Below, one piece after another: positions 38,571-47,611 of a DNA stretch of 64,000 bases (the first letter of the stretch is position 1; the number at the start of each line of letters is the position of its first letter). Source of the stretch: Thalassotalea euphylliae. Its GTDB lineage: Bacteria; Pseudomonadota; Gammaproteobacteria; Enterobacterales; Alteromonadaceae. Made by a program: the position numbers and the translations under genes. A model generated the notes under the pieces. It did no database searches, was not told where the DNA came from, and was given only the letters and a program-made list of their open reading frames with translations. The stretch is taken from assembly GCF_003390395.1 (NCBI RefSeq), contig NZ_QUOV01000001.1, positions 1 to 64,000 on the forward strand, given 5' to 3'.

Positions 38571-38751
38571 CACCTAGCGACAATAGCGTTGTAGAACCAT
38601 CTGGCCCCATGCGCTATGCAATAGAAAGGCAGAAGTGACCGCTCATGAGCATCCATGCTCTCGCAGCATTAGTGCATCCCTGCACGTCAAATGCAACGTG
38701 TGTCTATGGTCTATGGGAGGTCCCATGTGAGAGTAGGTCATCGCTAGGCAC
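38571..38751 (+). pseudogene. Disrupted second 5S rRNA copy
   Basis: The two ends match the intact 5S (CCTAGCGACAATAGCGTTG at the left; GGGAGGTCCCATGTGAGAG onward at the right), but the middle is broken. A 51-base insertion at 38639-38689 sits between GAAGTGA and AATGCAAC, which are contiguous in the intact gene. There are further small insertions near 38609-38630 and 38698-38713. At about 181 bases instead of 118 it cannot fold as 5S. The insert is a twin-hairpin repeat. Confidence 0.88.
38639..38689 (+). repeat. Twin-hairpin repeat inserted in the second 5S
   Basis: Third copy of the spacer repeat: hairpins 38647-38660 (GAGCATCCATGCTC) and 38672-38685 (GTGCATCCCTGCAC), 11 bases apart, ending in ACGTCA. 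Its insertion point is exact because the intact 5S copy shows the uninterrupted sequence. Confidence 0.82.
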
Positions 38752-38758
38752 ATATTTT

Positions 38759-38782
38759 AAAGCCCAGTATAAACTGGGCTTT
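38759..38782 (+). terminator. Second copy of the 5S-tRNA hairpin
   Basis: Identical to 38321-38344, as part of the 171-base duplication (38276-38446 versus 38714-38884). Confidence 0.5.
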
Positions 38783-38793
38783 ATCCCGTTTTT

Positions 38794-38878
38794 GGAGGGG
38801 TTCCCGAGTGGCCAAAGGGATCAGACTGTAAATCTAACGGCTCCGCCTTCGGTGGTTCGAATCCACCTCCCTCCACCA
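38794..38878 (+). tRNA. tRNA-Tyr (anticodon GTA), copy 2 with anticodon-stem mismatch
   Basis: Identical to copy 1 except G to A at 38836, which changes the 3' strand of the anticodon stem from TCTGA to TCTAA and turns a C-G pair (positions 28-42) into C-A. Anticodon GTA at 38828-38830 and the CCA end remain. It may still function, or it may be a decaying duplicate. No rRNA promoter lies between the first operon terminator and this copy, so its expression is uncertain. Confidence 0.75.
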
Positions 38879-38881
38879 TAT

Positions 38882-38912
38882 AAAAAAAGCTGCCTAATCG
38901 GCAGCTTTTTTT
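38882..38912. terminator. Bidirectional terminator between tRNA-Tyr copy 2 and the MFS gene
   Basis: AAAAAAAGCTGCC pairs with GGCAGCTTTTTTT around TAATC. It serves both the tRNA and the convergent transporter gene. Confidence 0.9.
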
Positions 38913-38936
38913 CCGTCTAAAATATATTGCTGCTTG

Positions 38937-40259
38937 TTATTCTGGGGCGTTTTCTAAATCCTCTTTAAGACTTCTAGCACCATAAATAAAGTGGCAAACG
39001 GACCAGAAGCTTACGATCGGCAAAATATAAAGCATTGCATAGCGCAATGAATCAGCGCCATAGGTTGGCGCTAAAAAGTCGCTAAGTAAGCCAATTGAAG
39101 ATGGCCCCAAGCCTAAGCCGATAATATTAATGATTAAGAAGAATATTGCTGATGACATAGCACGCATCTTCAAGCCAACTAAGCTATGCGTAGTTGCTAC
39201 AACGCATCCGAGGAATAAGTTACCCATCATTGCTGGAATAACTAAGCTAGATAGCGCCATATGTTTATCATCCGCAAGACAAAACAACACCAAGAAAGGT
39301 AAACCGATAAACGCGGCTAAGGCAGGTAACCAGGCATACCATCGCGGATCTTTCTTTGCTAACTTGTCAGCAAGCACGCCACCACCAAATACACCTACTG
39401 CGCCGCCTACACCGATGATCAATGCTAACCATGCGCCAAGCTCTGTCGTTGAGATACCATAGCTGCGAATCATAAAAGACGCTGCCCAGTTAACAAATCC
39501 ATAGCTTACAAAAGCAGTAAGTGCTGAGCCAATTGCCAAATGAACAAACGAAGAGCGGCTAAGTAATAACTTGAGAGTTTGCTTGAAACTCGGTGCAGCT
39601 TCTTGAGCGGTAACTTTATTTTCGGATAAGCCCCTGATCGGCTCTTTTAAAGTAAATCGAACGACAATCGCTAATATAATGCCTGGTGCACCAACCACGA
39701 GGAATGCGGTTCGCCAACCAAATACTTCGTTAAGCCAGCCACCTAGCAAGAAGCCGAAAAGAATACCGATATTAACGCCGGTTGAATAGAAACCTATCGC
39801 CCCGGCTCTTGCTTCTCGGGGAAAAATATCTGAGATAATGGAATGAGATGGTGGACTACAGCCTGCCTCTCCAACACCAACGCCAATACGGGCAAGTAAC
39901 AACTGAAAGTAATTTTGCACAAAGCCGCTGATTGCCGTCATGAAGCTCCAGACAAACAAAGCGATTGATATAATATTTCGACGATTACCGCTGTCAGCCC
40001 ATTTTGCTATCGGTATGCCAGCGAGTACATAAAACAGTGCGAAAGAAAAACCTGTTAACAAGCCAAGTTGCCCGTCAGATAGACCTAAATCGGCTTTGAT
40101 ACCTTCTTGTAATATCGACAAGAGTTGCCGGTCGATAAAATTGAAGCTATAGACAATGGTTAGCAGTACGAGCGCGTAATATTTTTGAGATTGCGTAGCG
40201 TATGCTGTTGAGGTTGACGTGATGACCGGATTACTTTGTGGTGTGCTACTTTGCGCCAT
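38937..40259 (-). CDS. MFS transporter, spinster-like
   Basis: 440-residue integral membrane protein with about 12 hydrophobic segments. N-terminal FNFIDRQLLSILQEGIKADLGLSDGQLGLLTGFSFALFY and the loop GIPIAKWADSGNRRNIISI (motif A variant) resemble the spinster/YajR-like MFS group, as does RIGVGVGEAGCSPPSHSIISDIFP. The substrate cannot be inferred. It stands alone between the rRNA operon and the receiver-TPR gene, with no regulator adjacent. Confidence 0.85.
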   Translation of the reverse strand: MAQSSTPQSNPVITSTSTAYATQSQKYYALVLLTIVYSFNFIDRQLLSILQEGIKADLGLSDGQLGLLTGFSFALFYVLAGIPIAKWADSGNRRNIISIALFVWSFMTAISGFVQNYFQLLLARIGVGVGEAGCSPPSHSIISDIFPREARAGAIGFYSTGVNIGILFGFLLGGWLNEVFGWRTAFLVVGAPGIILAIVVRFTLKEPIRGLSENKVTAQEAAPSFKQTLKLLLSRSSFVHLAIGSALTAFVSYGFVNWAASFMIRSYGISTTELGAWLALIIGVGGAVGVFGGGVLADKLAKKDPRWYAWLPALAAFIGLPFLVLFCLADDKHMALSSLVIPAMMGNLFLGCVVATTHSLVGLKMRAMSSAIFFLIINIIGLGLGPSSIGLLSDFLAPTYGADSLRYAMLYILPIVSFWSVCHFIYGARSLKEDLENAPE

Positions 40260-40368
40260 TATCAGTTTCCTATCCGTCTATTATTTTTGTTTTTGCACAA
40301 ATAATAGTCAGGTCTGTTGGCTGATAAGTCAACACTGAATTTATTTTATAAATAGTAGATATAGTTAA

Positions 40369-41988
40369 CTATTTAAATGAGTGATAGTGTTCGTTGAGTA
40401 TTTGATAGCGATGATGGGCAGGGTGAGAGTCTGGCAAACCTACCAGCGAAGCTAATAGCTCGCCCGCTTTAACTAGCTTGGCTTCGTCATTTTGTTGTTT
40501 ATGACAAGCAAGTAGTGCTTGAATAAGGTTGAGCTTTATACCGATATGCTGAGGATACAAGCTTTGCGCAGCAGATAAACCGGCCAGCGCTTGCTGATAG
40601 TGATTTTGCCGAAAGTATGCTGATGCTTGATTAAGCGCTTGTTGAGCAATTGCTTGTTCGTCTTTTTGCACTGAACCGTCAACTATCATATCAATTTGAG
40701 CCATCAGTTCGATATTGTCTGGCTCGCGCTCAACCACTTGGATAATCAACTCATTCGCTGTCTCGTTCCTGTTCAAATCAATTAACAGCTTTGAAATACT
40801 GATCATCGATGAAGATTCAAGCTGTTCTGTTACTGAGTGAATATACTTTTCCGTTCTAGAGAGCAGCTGTTTAGCATCATATTCGCCATGGCTCTTTAGC
40901 ATTAAACGAGCTGTATGTAGGTTCGATTGCACTCTCACATCAGCTTGGTTAAAGGTTTTACTTGTTTCGTGCAAGGCGTTAATTACACGATTCTTTTTGA
41001 CCTTTAAGTCGTGCTCGCTAAGCTCAGGGGCAAGTTGGTTAAGTGCCTCTGAAAAGTTAAAGGCGTTATCCGCTTTGTGATGAATTGAATTAAATGAAAG
41101 CTGATAATTTTGTTCAAAAGCTCGAGTGGCTTTTTCATAATTACCCGTATCAAAGCAGAGCTTAGCAAAGCGCTCCAATCGCTTTACCGACAATGGTGAA
41201 ATGTTTAATGCGCTCTCTAGTATGTCTTGCGCTTTAGTATATTGCTCAATCGTTTCATAACTTGTAGCAAGCCAATCATATGAAGCAAGATACAGTGGAT
41301 GTTTATCGACTAACTCTGAAAAGTAGTTAATCGCAGTAGAGTAGTCCTGCTCCCGAAGGGCGATTTTTCCCAGACCAATACTGGCCCATTGGCAGTTCCT
41401 TACCGACTTAAACTGGTGATATATTTTTGCGGCTTGCTTAAACTGGTTTTGCTCGAATAATTGGCGCGACTTTATCCCAAAACATTCAGTCACGTATGGT
41501 GTGTTTCTTTCAATCGCGCGGTCACATAGCGCAATGGCAGCTTCTGAATCTTGGGCATCTAGTGCTTGATAAATATCTTTCATATGGCGCTTTTTGTTAT
41601 AGCACCTATCTAAACGTTGCAGTAAATCTTTGGGACGATAAGGTTTTGTTAGGTAATCGTCAGGTTTATGTTCTAAAGCTGCCAACACCATGGCTTGAGA
41701 GTTTTCTGCAGTGATCAGGATTACTACGGACTGGCGGTTTACTAGTCCATTTTCTCGCAGCTCTTCCAACAGTTGCTGGCCATTCTTTTGACTTTCGCCC
41801 AAGTCATAACCAAGTAATAGCACATCGTAGTGATTCTCGGCACAACGCAGCATTATATCTTTGGTGTATCCACTTGCCTCAACGACCTCTGGATCTAAGT
41901 TAAATGCAAACTGTTTTAGCAAGTCTCGGGAAGGCTTAACGCTGTCGATAATTAAGAATCGCTTGTCGCGATATTTATTAACAGCCAT
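40369..41988 (-). CDS. Receiver domain-TPR protein with degenerate phosphorylation site
   Basis: 539 residues: an N-terminal CheY-like receiver (about 8-130) followed by tetratricopeptide repeats to the end. In the receiver, the conserved Thr (VILITAE) and Lys (DDYLTKPYRP) are present. The residue expected to be the phosphoacceptor Asp is Gly60 (DVLLLGYDLGE), with an Asp two residues later; only one acidic residue (D15) is in the N-terminal pocket. This suggests a phosphorylation-independent scaffold, or use of Asp62. Genes of this architecture occur in marine gammaproteobacteria. Partner proteins are unknown. Confidence 0.83.
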   Translation of the reverse strand: MAVNKYRDKRFLIIDSVKPSRDLLKQFAFNLDPEVVEASGYTKDIMLRCAENHYDVLLLGYDLGESQKNGQQLLEELRENGLVNRQSVVILITAENSQAMVLAALEHKPDDYLTKPYRPKDLLQRLDRCYNKKRHMKDIYQALDAQDSEAAIALCDRAIERNTPYVTECFGIKSRQLFEQNQFKQAAKIYHQFKSVRNCQWASIGLGKIALREQDYSTAINYFSELVDKHPLYLASYDWLATSYETIEQYTKAQDILESALNISPLSVKRLERFAKLCFDTGNYEKATRAFEQNYQLSFNSIHHKADNAFNFSEALNQLAPELSEHDLKVKKNRVINALHETSKTFNQADVRVQSNLHTARLMLKSHGEYDAKQLLSRTEKYIHSVTEQLESSSMISISKLLIDLNRNETANELIIQVVEREPDNIELMAQIDMIVDGSVQKDEQAIAQQALNQASAYFRQNHYQQALAGLSAAQSLYPQHIGIKLNLIQALLACHKQQNDEAKLVKAGELLASLVGLPDSHPAHHRYQILNEHYHSFK

Positions 41989-42193
41989 TTTTATCCTGAT
42001 TGATCATTTTAGTATTAGTGTTTTTAGCTAAAGTTGGCGGCAATGTCTAATAGATTAGGCCAAGTTGCCCTGCAAAGTTAGCTAAGTTTGCTATAGCTTA
42101 GGTTAAACGTAATTACGAAAAGCTTAGTACAAATATATTGCTTGAATATTAATCGTTTGTTATAACTTTTTATGCGTAAATCAGGAGGATGTA

Positions 42194-43243
42194 ATGGAGT
42201 ACGGCGAGTCAACAACAAATGGCGGTGTTACATATCAACATCAGTGTTCGCATTGTGGTGGTAATAAGCATCATGTTAAAGGCTGTATACGTTACGCTTA
42301 TGTTTTTTTGCAAAGCCTGCCCCTATACCCTGTGGGGCGAAGAATTGAGCTAGAATGCACAGAGTGCTTAACTCGTGTAGACCAGCAAGGAATTGATGCT
42401 CAACTATACAAACAATTGCTAGGCTCGGCATTTACTGTCTATCAGTTCCTGATCAAATTCACTGGCCTAATTCTCTTAATTTATTTGGCCGCTAGCTGGT
42501 GGCAGGATCGACAAGCAGAGCAGCGTCAGCTTAAGCAACTCGTTAGCTATCCGCAGATTAATGACTTTCTGCTAATTGATTATCGAAAACTTAATAATCA
42601 CAATCGCCCGCATGAAAAGTTTCGCATTGCGAAAGTTGTTGATTTAACTGGCGATACAGTTTCTGTTATTTATGGAAATTTCTTTTATCAACATCAGTCA
42701 TCCTTTGAAGAAGCAATTTCGTCTGGGCAGACAAGAGCATTCAGTTATTTTGGCAAGAATAGCCATAATTTTACGCAAGTTCAGTTCATAGACTTGTATC
42801 AACGTGAAGGCATAGTTAAAGCAGCTAGGCCGGAAGGCAATATGTTGTTTGGTAACTTCATTATTAGTGATACTGGTTATCAGGTAAGCACTAGCTACAT
42901 TCCTGGTGAGCGTGAATTCGCCTCAGGTTTAGCCTTTGAAAGAGCGAGCTATATTGAAGATCACTTGGTTAAGGCATTTGTCAAATTTGAACAGTCGGCA
43001 ACACTGGGTTTCGCTGCGGGTCAGATAAAGCTAGCAGAAATCTACTTAGCCGGTGATGTGGTGAAATCGGATTTTGATACTGCACTTTATTGGCTGGAGC
43101 AAGCGTCACTGCAAAGCAATAAACGAGCTATCAAAAAGTTTGCGATTGTATGTCAGCAAACTAAAGCCTGTGATTTAACCAGTTTCTATCAAAGACTGCT
43201 AGATTTCGGCGTGAATATTACCATCAATAAAACGAACTTATAA
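42194..43243 (+). CDS. Zinc-ribbon, single-TM, Sel1-repeat protein
   Basis: 349 residues, not assigned to a named family. Seen in order: a putative zinc ribbon (HQCSHCGG at about 16-23, LECTECL at about 54-60), one hydrophobic segment near 84-102 (FLIKFTGLILLIYLAASWW), a middle domain of mixed strands (about 110-230), and a C-terminal Sel1-like repeat pair (AAGQIKLAEIYLAGDVVKSD, TALYWLEQAS). A strong AGGAGG ribosome-binding site fixes the start. The ribbon would be cytosolic and the C-terminus periplasmic if the orientation is N-in. Monocistronic. Role unknown. Confidence 0.72.
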   Translation: MEYGESTTNGGVTYQHQCSHCGGNKHHVKGCIRYAYVFLQSLPLYPVGRRIELECTECLTRVDQQGIDAQLYKQLLGSAFTVYQFLIKFTGLILLIYLAASWWQDRQAEQRQLKQLVSYPQINDFLLIDYRKLNNHNRPHEKFRIAKVVDLTGDTVSVIYGNFFYQHQSSFEEAISSGQTRAFSYFGKNSHNFTQVQFIDLYQREGIVKAARPEGNMLFGNFIISDTGYQVSTSYIPGEREFASGLAFERASYIEDHLVKAFVKFEQSATLGFAAGQIKLAEIYLAGDVVKSDFDTALYWLEQASLQSNKRAIKKFAIVCQQTKACDLTSFYQRLLDFGVNITINKTNL

Positions 43244-43245
43244 AA

Positions 43246-43280
43246 AAAGCGATGCATTCACCGGGAATGCATCGCTTTCT
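43246..43280 (+). terminator. Hairpin terminator after the Sel1-repeat gene
   Basis: A perfect 14-bp stem AAAGCGATGCATTC / GAATGCATCGCTTT with a 5-base loop, weak T tract. Confidence 0.75.
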
Positions 43281-43292
43281 CATTAGCAGGTG

Positions 43293-43558
43293 AGAGCGTG
43301 TTGATCATTCAGGATTGTTTTTGCAGCAGTCTGTTTGGGGTTTATACAAGGCGGTGCTCATGCTGTGTAGTTAGTCTCCATAAATGAGCACCAACACAGA
43401 AAAAAATTCAAACAGACGCTGCCCTTCGGGTTCATCTAAACGCTTCCTGCCCATTGTTGCTCGATTTTTATATGGAATAACCATACTGTAAAACGAGCGC
43501 CTCGATCAGAAAGCGTTTAGATTGAACAAAATTCAATCTCGAAAGTTCAACACGCCCT
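43293..43558. mobile_element. MITE-like element of nested inverted repeats
   Basis: 266 bases without a gene, bounded by imperfect terminal inverted repeats of about 25 bases (left AGAGCGTGTTGATC..., right end complementing as AGGGCGTGTTGAAC...). Inside are two perfect or near-perfect hairpins: 43323-43337 with 43409-43422 (an inner pair is 43353-43361 with 43384-43392), and 43434-43445 (ATCTAAACGCTT) with 43511-43522. No target duplication is obvious. It looks like a non-autonomous, transposase-less element; the family was not identified. Confidence 0.62.
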
Positions 43559-43570
43559 ACGACTTAAATT

Positions 43571-45484
43571 CTATTTATGATGCTCAAACTGAGTAACTAA
43601 GGTATCAAGTGTTTCTGCCAGTTCATTCAGCTGCTCTGTGCTATTCGCAATTGCCTGAACATTGTTCATATTCTCTTCGGAGATCTCACGAATTTCTGAC
43701 ATATTGTTGTTGATATCGTTTAGTGAAATCGCCTGTTGTTCAGTCGCAGTTGCTACCAAATGGTTAGTGTCAGAGATTTGTAGCGTTAGCTCTCCGCTCA
43801 GTTGCAGTTTATCCTGCGCCTCATTAATAGAGGCATTCGTACTTTCTGATTGTGCGATAATAGCTTTGATCTCTGCGGTAGCTGCGGTAGATGTTTGTTG
43901 CAGCTGCTCCATTATGGTCTGAATTTCCGTGGTCGAGTCAGCCGTTTTGCCTGCTAAACTGCGGACTTCTTCAGCAACCACCGCGAAGCCACGACCGTGC
44001 TCGCCAGCTCGCGCTGCTTCAATTGCAGCGTTAAGTGCTAACAAGTTAGTTTGATCTGAAATTGATTCGATGACACCTAAGGCTTGCGCGATGGTTTCAG
44101 TGTTTTCCGTTAGGTTAGCAATAACCGTAGACACGTCGTGAATTTTGCTACCAAGCTGATCAATATCGGATTTCGCATGGGTGATCACTGTTGCGATTTC
44201 ACTGCCGTTGTTACGTACGTTCTCTGCCAAGTCAGATGCCTGAACAGCACTCTGGGCAATTTCTGAAACTGTAGTGTTGATTTGCGACAGGGCATTAGAA
44301 ATATGTTGTGTGTTGGTGTCGTTATTAGCGGCACTTGTCTTAGTCTGTTCACTCTTCGAGGCTAGCTCGTCAGCGGTTTTATGTAACTCTCGGCTACTCT
44401 GTGCAATAGTCTCAAATAGCTCGGCTAGTTTACCGATAAAGGCATTGTAACCTTTGGCAACTGCAACTAATTCCTGTTGACCAGTTTCCGGAATTCGGTA
44501 ATTTAAATCGGCCTCACCTTGACCCATTTGTGTAAACAGTTGCGCCAATTGCTTGATAGGCAATGTAATCGAACGAGCAATAACAACCGATGCACCAGCA
44601 GTAATAAGTACGATAACTAAGGTCCAAATCACCATACTCAATGTTGCATCATTGAGCTGTTGGTATACTTCAGCCTCAGGAACTTGGCCAATGACATACC
44701 AATTCCCCGTTGGTACATAACTAGAAGTTACCAGTAGTTTTTCGCCCGCTGGTTGTGCTTCTATTTGACTGTATTCTGCTTTGTTTAACAGCTGGCTAGA
44801 TGATAACCCATAGACGTCGCTAATATTCTTACCAATTAAGCTGTCGTCCTGATGAACCTGAATAACCCCCTTGCCATCAACCAAGTAGACGAAGCCTGTT
44901 TGCTCTATACGGAAACTATTCAACAAGTTGATAATATCGCCAAAAGACTTACCGATACCCGCAAGCCCGATACCGTTGATTTGCTGATGGTTAACAAATA
45001 CATCAACTTTTTCACCACCTGGGTAACGGTAAATATTAATCGCAGACTCTAAGCCACTGTCGCGATAAGCAAAAAACCAGCCGTCTTCACTATTTCTTTG
45101 TAACTGTCTTAAAAAGCCGCTTTGGTTCCAGTAATTTCCTGTTGTGCGATCGGCAAAAGAGGTACTACTGTAGCCGTTTTCTGTACCGATTTTTGCCAGC
45201 TTTTCGATAACTAGTGCTTCGGTCTCTTTATTTGCTCCTGTTTGCGTCCAGTTTAACAACAGTGGATCTGTCGCCAGTTGTTTGGCGACACTGTACATAA
45301 CGGCAATCTCTTTCTCGATTCCACCGCTAATATGGGTCATGGTATTAGGTAGTTCTTTCTCTAGTAAACGTGTTTCAACAACGTTTCGAGCGGCCAATTG
45401 GCTGTAAGTTCCCACTGATATGGCAGTGAGTAAAACACTAAACAACAATGCAGATGTTATTTTTTTGTTAATGGAAAACAACAA
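43571..45484 (-). CDS. Methyl-accepting chemotaxis protein
   Basis: 637-residue transmembrane chemoreceptor. Seen: TM1 about 10-29, a periplasmic Cache-type sensor domain about 35-280 ([22 protein letters not shown], a typical sensor strand region), TM2 about 282-303, HAMP about 304-357, and a cytoplasmic coiled coil with the conserved hairpin tip [20 protein letters not shown] and [15 protein letters not shown]. The ligand is not known. It relays to CheA/CheW encoded elsewhere. No CheR-docking pentapeptide is seen at the C-terminus (ends in HHK). Confidence 0.92.
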   Translation of the reverse strand: MLFSINKKITSALLFSVLLTAISVGTYSQLAARNVVETRLLEKELPNTMTHISGGIEKEIAVMYSVAKQLATDPLLLNWTQTGANKETEALVIEKLAKIGTENGYSSTSFADRTTGNYWNQSGFLRQLQRNSEDGWFFAYRDSGLESAINIYRYPGGEKVDVFVNHQQINGIGLAGIGKSFGDIINLLNSFRIEQTGFVYLVDGKGVIQVHQDDSLIGKNISDVYGLSSSQLLNKAEYSQIEAQPAGEKLLVTSSYVPTGNWYVIGQVPEAEVYQQLNDATLSMVIWTLVIVLITAGASVVIARSITLPIKQLAQLFTQMGQGEADLNYRIPETGQQELVAVAKGYNAFIGKLAELFETIAQSSRELHKTADELASKSEQTKTSAANNDTNTQHISNALSQINTTVSEIAQSAVQASDLAENVRNNGSEIATVITHAKSDIDQLGSKIHDVSTVIANLTENTETIAQALGVIESISDQTNLLALNAAIEAARAGEHGRGFAVVAEEVRSLAGKTADSTTEIQTIMEQLQQTSTAATAEIKAIIAQSESTNASINEAQDKLQLSGELTLQISDTNHLVATATEQQAISLNDINNNMSEIREISEENMNNVQAIANSTEQLNELAETLDTLVTQFEHHK

Positions 45485-45973
45485 CTTATTCCTTGATCTA
45501 CAACAAAGTTACGTATATTAACATTTAAAAATAAGAAACCCATTAGTTGATAGATGCAATCTTTTCATTTATATGACAAGTAGCTGAAATTGGCAGAGTT
45601 TTATTTGCATAGCGATTGGTTATAAATCATAACTTTTCGTCTTAAAACTGGTTTGAATCTTGAAGGGTAGTAAACCAAGTCATTAGCAATCACAAGGTGT
45701 AGTTCAGTAATCTTTTAGGGAGTAGTACTAGGTGGTGAGCTTAGTTAGAACTTGAAGCTAGTGAGGTTAGAGCAGATATATAAGCAGAATAGGTTGGGTG
45801 ACATTCGCAATGGCTGATAGCAAGTTCAGTCACCCGATTTGCAGCGAGCAAATTTAAAGAAATAGGAAAATCTATAGTTAGTTACTTAGATTAAACTGCA
45901 GATAAGGTGTTGCTCACCTTATCTGCATAACTTACCTGAGTATCTTATCTAAGTATTTGTGTATTGAAGAGAA
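45485..45973. other. Intergenic region between MCP start and ilvC end
   Basis: 489 bases without a gene. Two hairpins are visible: GGGTGAC (45796) with GTCACCC (45829), extended by two more pairs, and the perfect palindrome at 45897-45927. The rest shows no repeat or RNA gene. The part next to 45484 must carry the MCP promoter. Confidence 0.5.
45897..45927. terminator. Hairpin after ilvC
   Basis: A perfect 13-bp stem TGCAGATAAGGTG / CACCTTATCTGCA with a 5-base loop, about 47 bp past the ilvC stop on the minus strand. The T tract is weak. Confidence 0.65.
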
Positions 45974-47458
45974 TTAAAGATCTGCTTCAACAATACGCTT
46001 CATATCAGTCATGTAGCCACGTAACTCTTTACCAACAGTTTCTACAGGGTGAGTACGAATAGCTTCATTCACTTCAATTAAACGCACGTTATCTACACCA
46101 TTGTTGGCAGTAGCTAAGCCTTCACCTAAATCTGCTAGGCTTAACTTGCTAACAAAGTCAGATAATAACGGTACTGCCGCATGGCTGAATAAGTAGTTAC
46201 CGTATTCCGCTGTATCTGAGATTACTACGTTCATTTCGTATAACTTGTTACGTGCAATACAGTTCGCGATTAATGGCGTTTCATGCAGTGATTCATAGTA
46301 AGCCGACTCTTCGATAATACCGGCAGCCACCATAGATTCGAACGCTAATTCAACACCTGCTTTCACCATAGCTACTAAGAAAATACCGCGGTCGTAGTAT
46401 TCTTGCTCATTAATTTCAGCATCGCTGTCTGGTGCCAATTCAAACGAGGTTTCTGCCGTTTGTGCGCGCCACGTTAATAGGTTTTTATCATCGTTAGCCC
46501 AGTCTTCCATCATAGTGGCAGAGAAGTGACCTTCGATAATGTCATCCATATGCTTTTCAAATAGTGGGCGAAGAATCACTTTTAACTCTTCTGCCATATC
46601 GTATGCTTTGATTTTCGCAGGGTTTGAAAGACGATCCATCATATTGGTGATACCGCCATGCTTTAAGCCTTCGGTAACGGTTTCCCAACCGTATTGAATA
46701 AGCTTGCGAGCGTAGCCTGCATCAACACCATTGGCGACTAACTGCTGATGGCCTAAAATCGCACCCGTTTGCAACATACCACATAGAATGGTTTGCTCAC
46801 CCATTAAGTCAGATTTCACTTCTGCGATAAATGATGACTCAAGTACACCAGCGCGGTCACCACCAGTAGCTGATGCATATGCTTTTGCAATTGCTAAGCC
46901 GTTACCGTTTGGATCATTTTCAGGATGCACTGCAATTAGGGTAGGTACACCGAAACCACGCTTGTATTCTTCGCGTACCTCAGTACCTGGACACTTAGGC
47001 GCTACCATCACAACTGTGATGTCTGGGCGAATCTGCATACCTTCTTCAACGATATTAAAACCGTGAGAGTATGCAAGCGTAGAGCCGTGCTTCATTAACG
47101 GCATTACTGCGCTAACCGCTGACGTGTGTTGCTTATCTGGTGTCAGGTTAAGTACTAAGTCCGCTTGTGGAATTAGCTCTTCGTACGTACCTACAGTAAA
47201 GCCATTCTCTGTTGCCCAGCGCCAAGATTGACGCTTTTCAGCAATCGCCGCTTCACGCAAGGCGTAGCTGATATTTAGGCCAGAATCACGCATGTTTAAA
47301 CCTTGGTTCAAACCTTGAGCACCACAACCGACAATAACGATATTCCAGTCCTTGATAAAGTTACAGCCGTCAGCAAATTCTTCGCGTTTCATAAAACGAC
47401 ATTTGCCCAATTGTGCAAGCTGCTCACGCAAGCTTAAAGTGTTGAAGTAGTTAGCCAT
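45974..47458 (-). CDS. ilvC: Ketol-acid reductoisomerase (class II)
   Basis: NADPH-dependent isomerisation and reduction of acetolactate and acetohydroxybutyrate. From [14 protein letters not shown] the product has 494 residues (491 in E. coli), hence the long class II form with a duplicated knotted C-terminal domain. The frame's upstream ATG at 47470 adds MESA; the shorter start matches the family. Seen: [13 protein letters not shown] and [35 protein letters not shown]. It diverges from ilvY, whose product probably activates it. Confidence 0.98.
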   Translation of the reverse strand: MANYFNTLSLREQLAQLGKCRFMKREEFADGCNFIKDWNIVIVGCGAQGLNQGLNMRDSGLNISYALREAAIAEKRQSWRWATENGFTVGTYEELIPQADLVLNLTPDKQHTSAVSAVMPLMKHGSTLAYSHGFNIVEEGMQIRPDITVVMVAPKCPGTEVREEYKRGFGVPTLIAVHPENDPNGNGLAIAKAYASATGGDRAGVLESSFIAEVKSDLMGEQTILCGMLQTGAILGHQQLVANGVDAGYARKLIQYGWETVTEGLKHGGITNMMDRLSNPAKIKAYDMAEELKVILRPLFEKHMDDIIEGHFSATMMEDWANDDKNLLTWRAQTAETSFELAPDSDAEINEQEYYDRGIFLVAMVKAGVELAFESMVAAGIIEESAYYESLHETPLIANCIARNKLYEMNVVISDTAEYGNYLFSHAAVPLLSDFVSKLSLADLGEGLATANNGVDNVRLIEVNEAIRTHPVETVGKELRGYMTDMKRIVEADL

Positions 47459-47535
47459 AGCGGATTCCATTTTTCTAAATTAATTGGTTGAGCACACCAT
47501 AGCGCAGGGTTATTATTGCCTAAAGTGAATTATTT

Positions 47536-47562
47536 GCATTGTTGTGTTGCAATATGTGCAAC
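47536..47562. promoter_or_regulatory. Candidate IlvY operator between ilvC and ilvY
   Basis: A LysR-type palindrome GTTGCA-ATATG-TGCAAC at 47546-47562 (T-N11-A type), preceded by TTGCAT at 47534. LysR regulators usually bind such sites in the divergent gap. It lies 87-104 bp upstream of the ilvC start and about 50 bp from the ilvY start. Confidence 0.55.
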
Positions 47563-47611
47563 GTGATTCTGTAAGAACTCAGTCGAATTTGTATGGTAGG
47601 GAGTTAACCTT

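Noticed and set aside
38267..38920. Two near-identical frames spanning 5S/tRNA-Tyr
   Set aside because: They are translations of the duplicated RNA genes and their repeat, not proteins.
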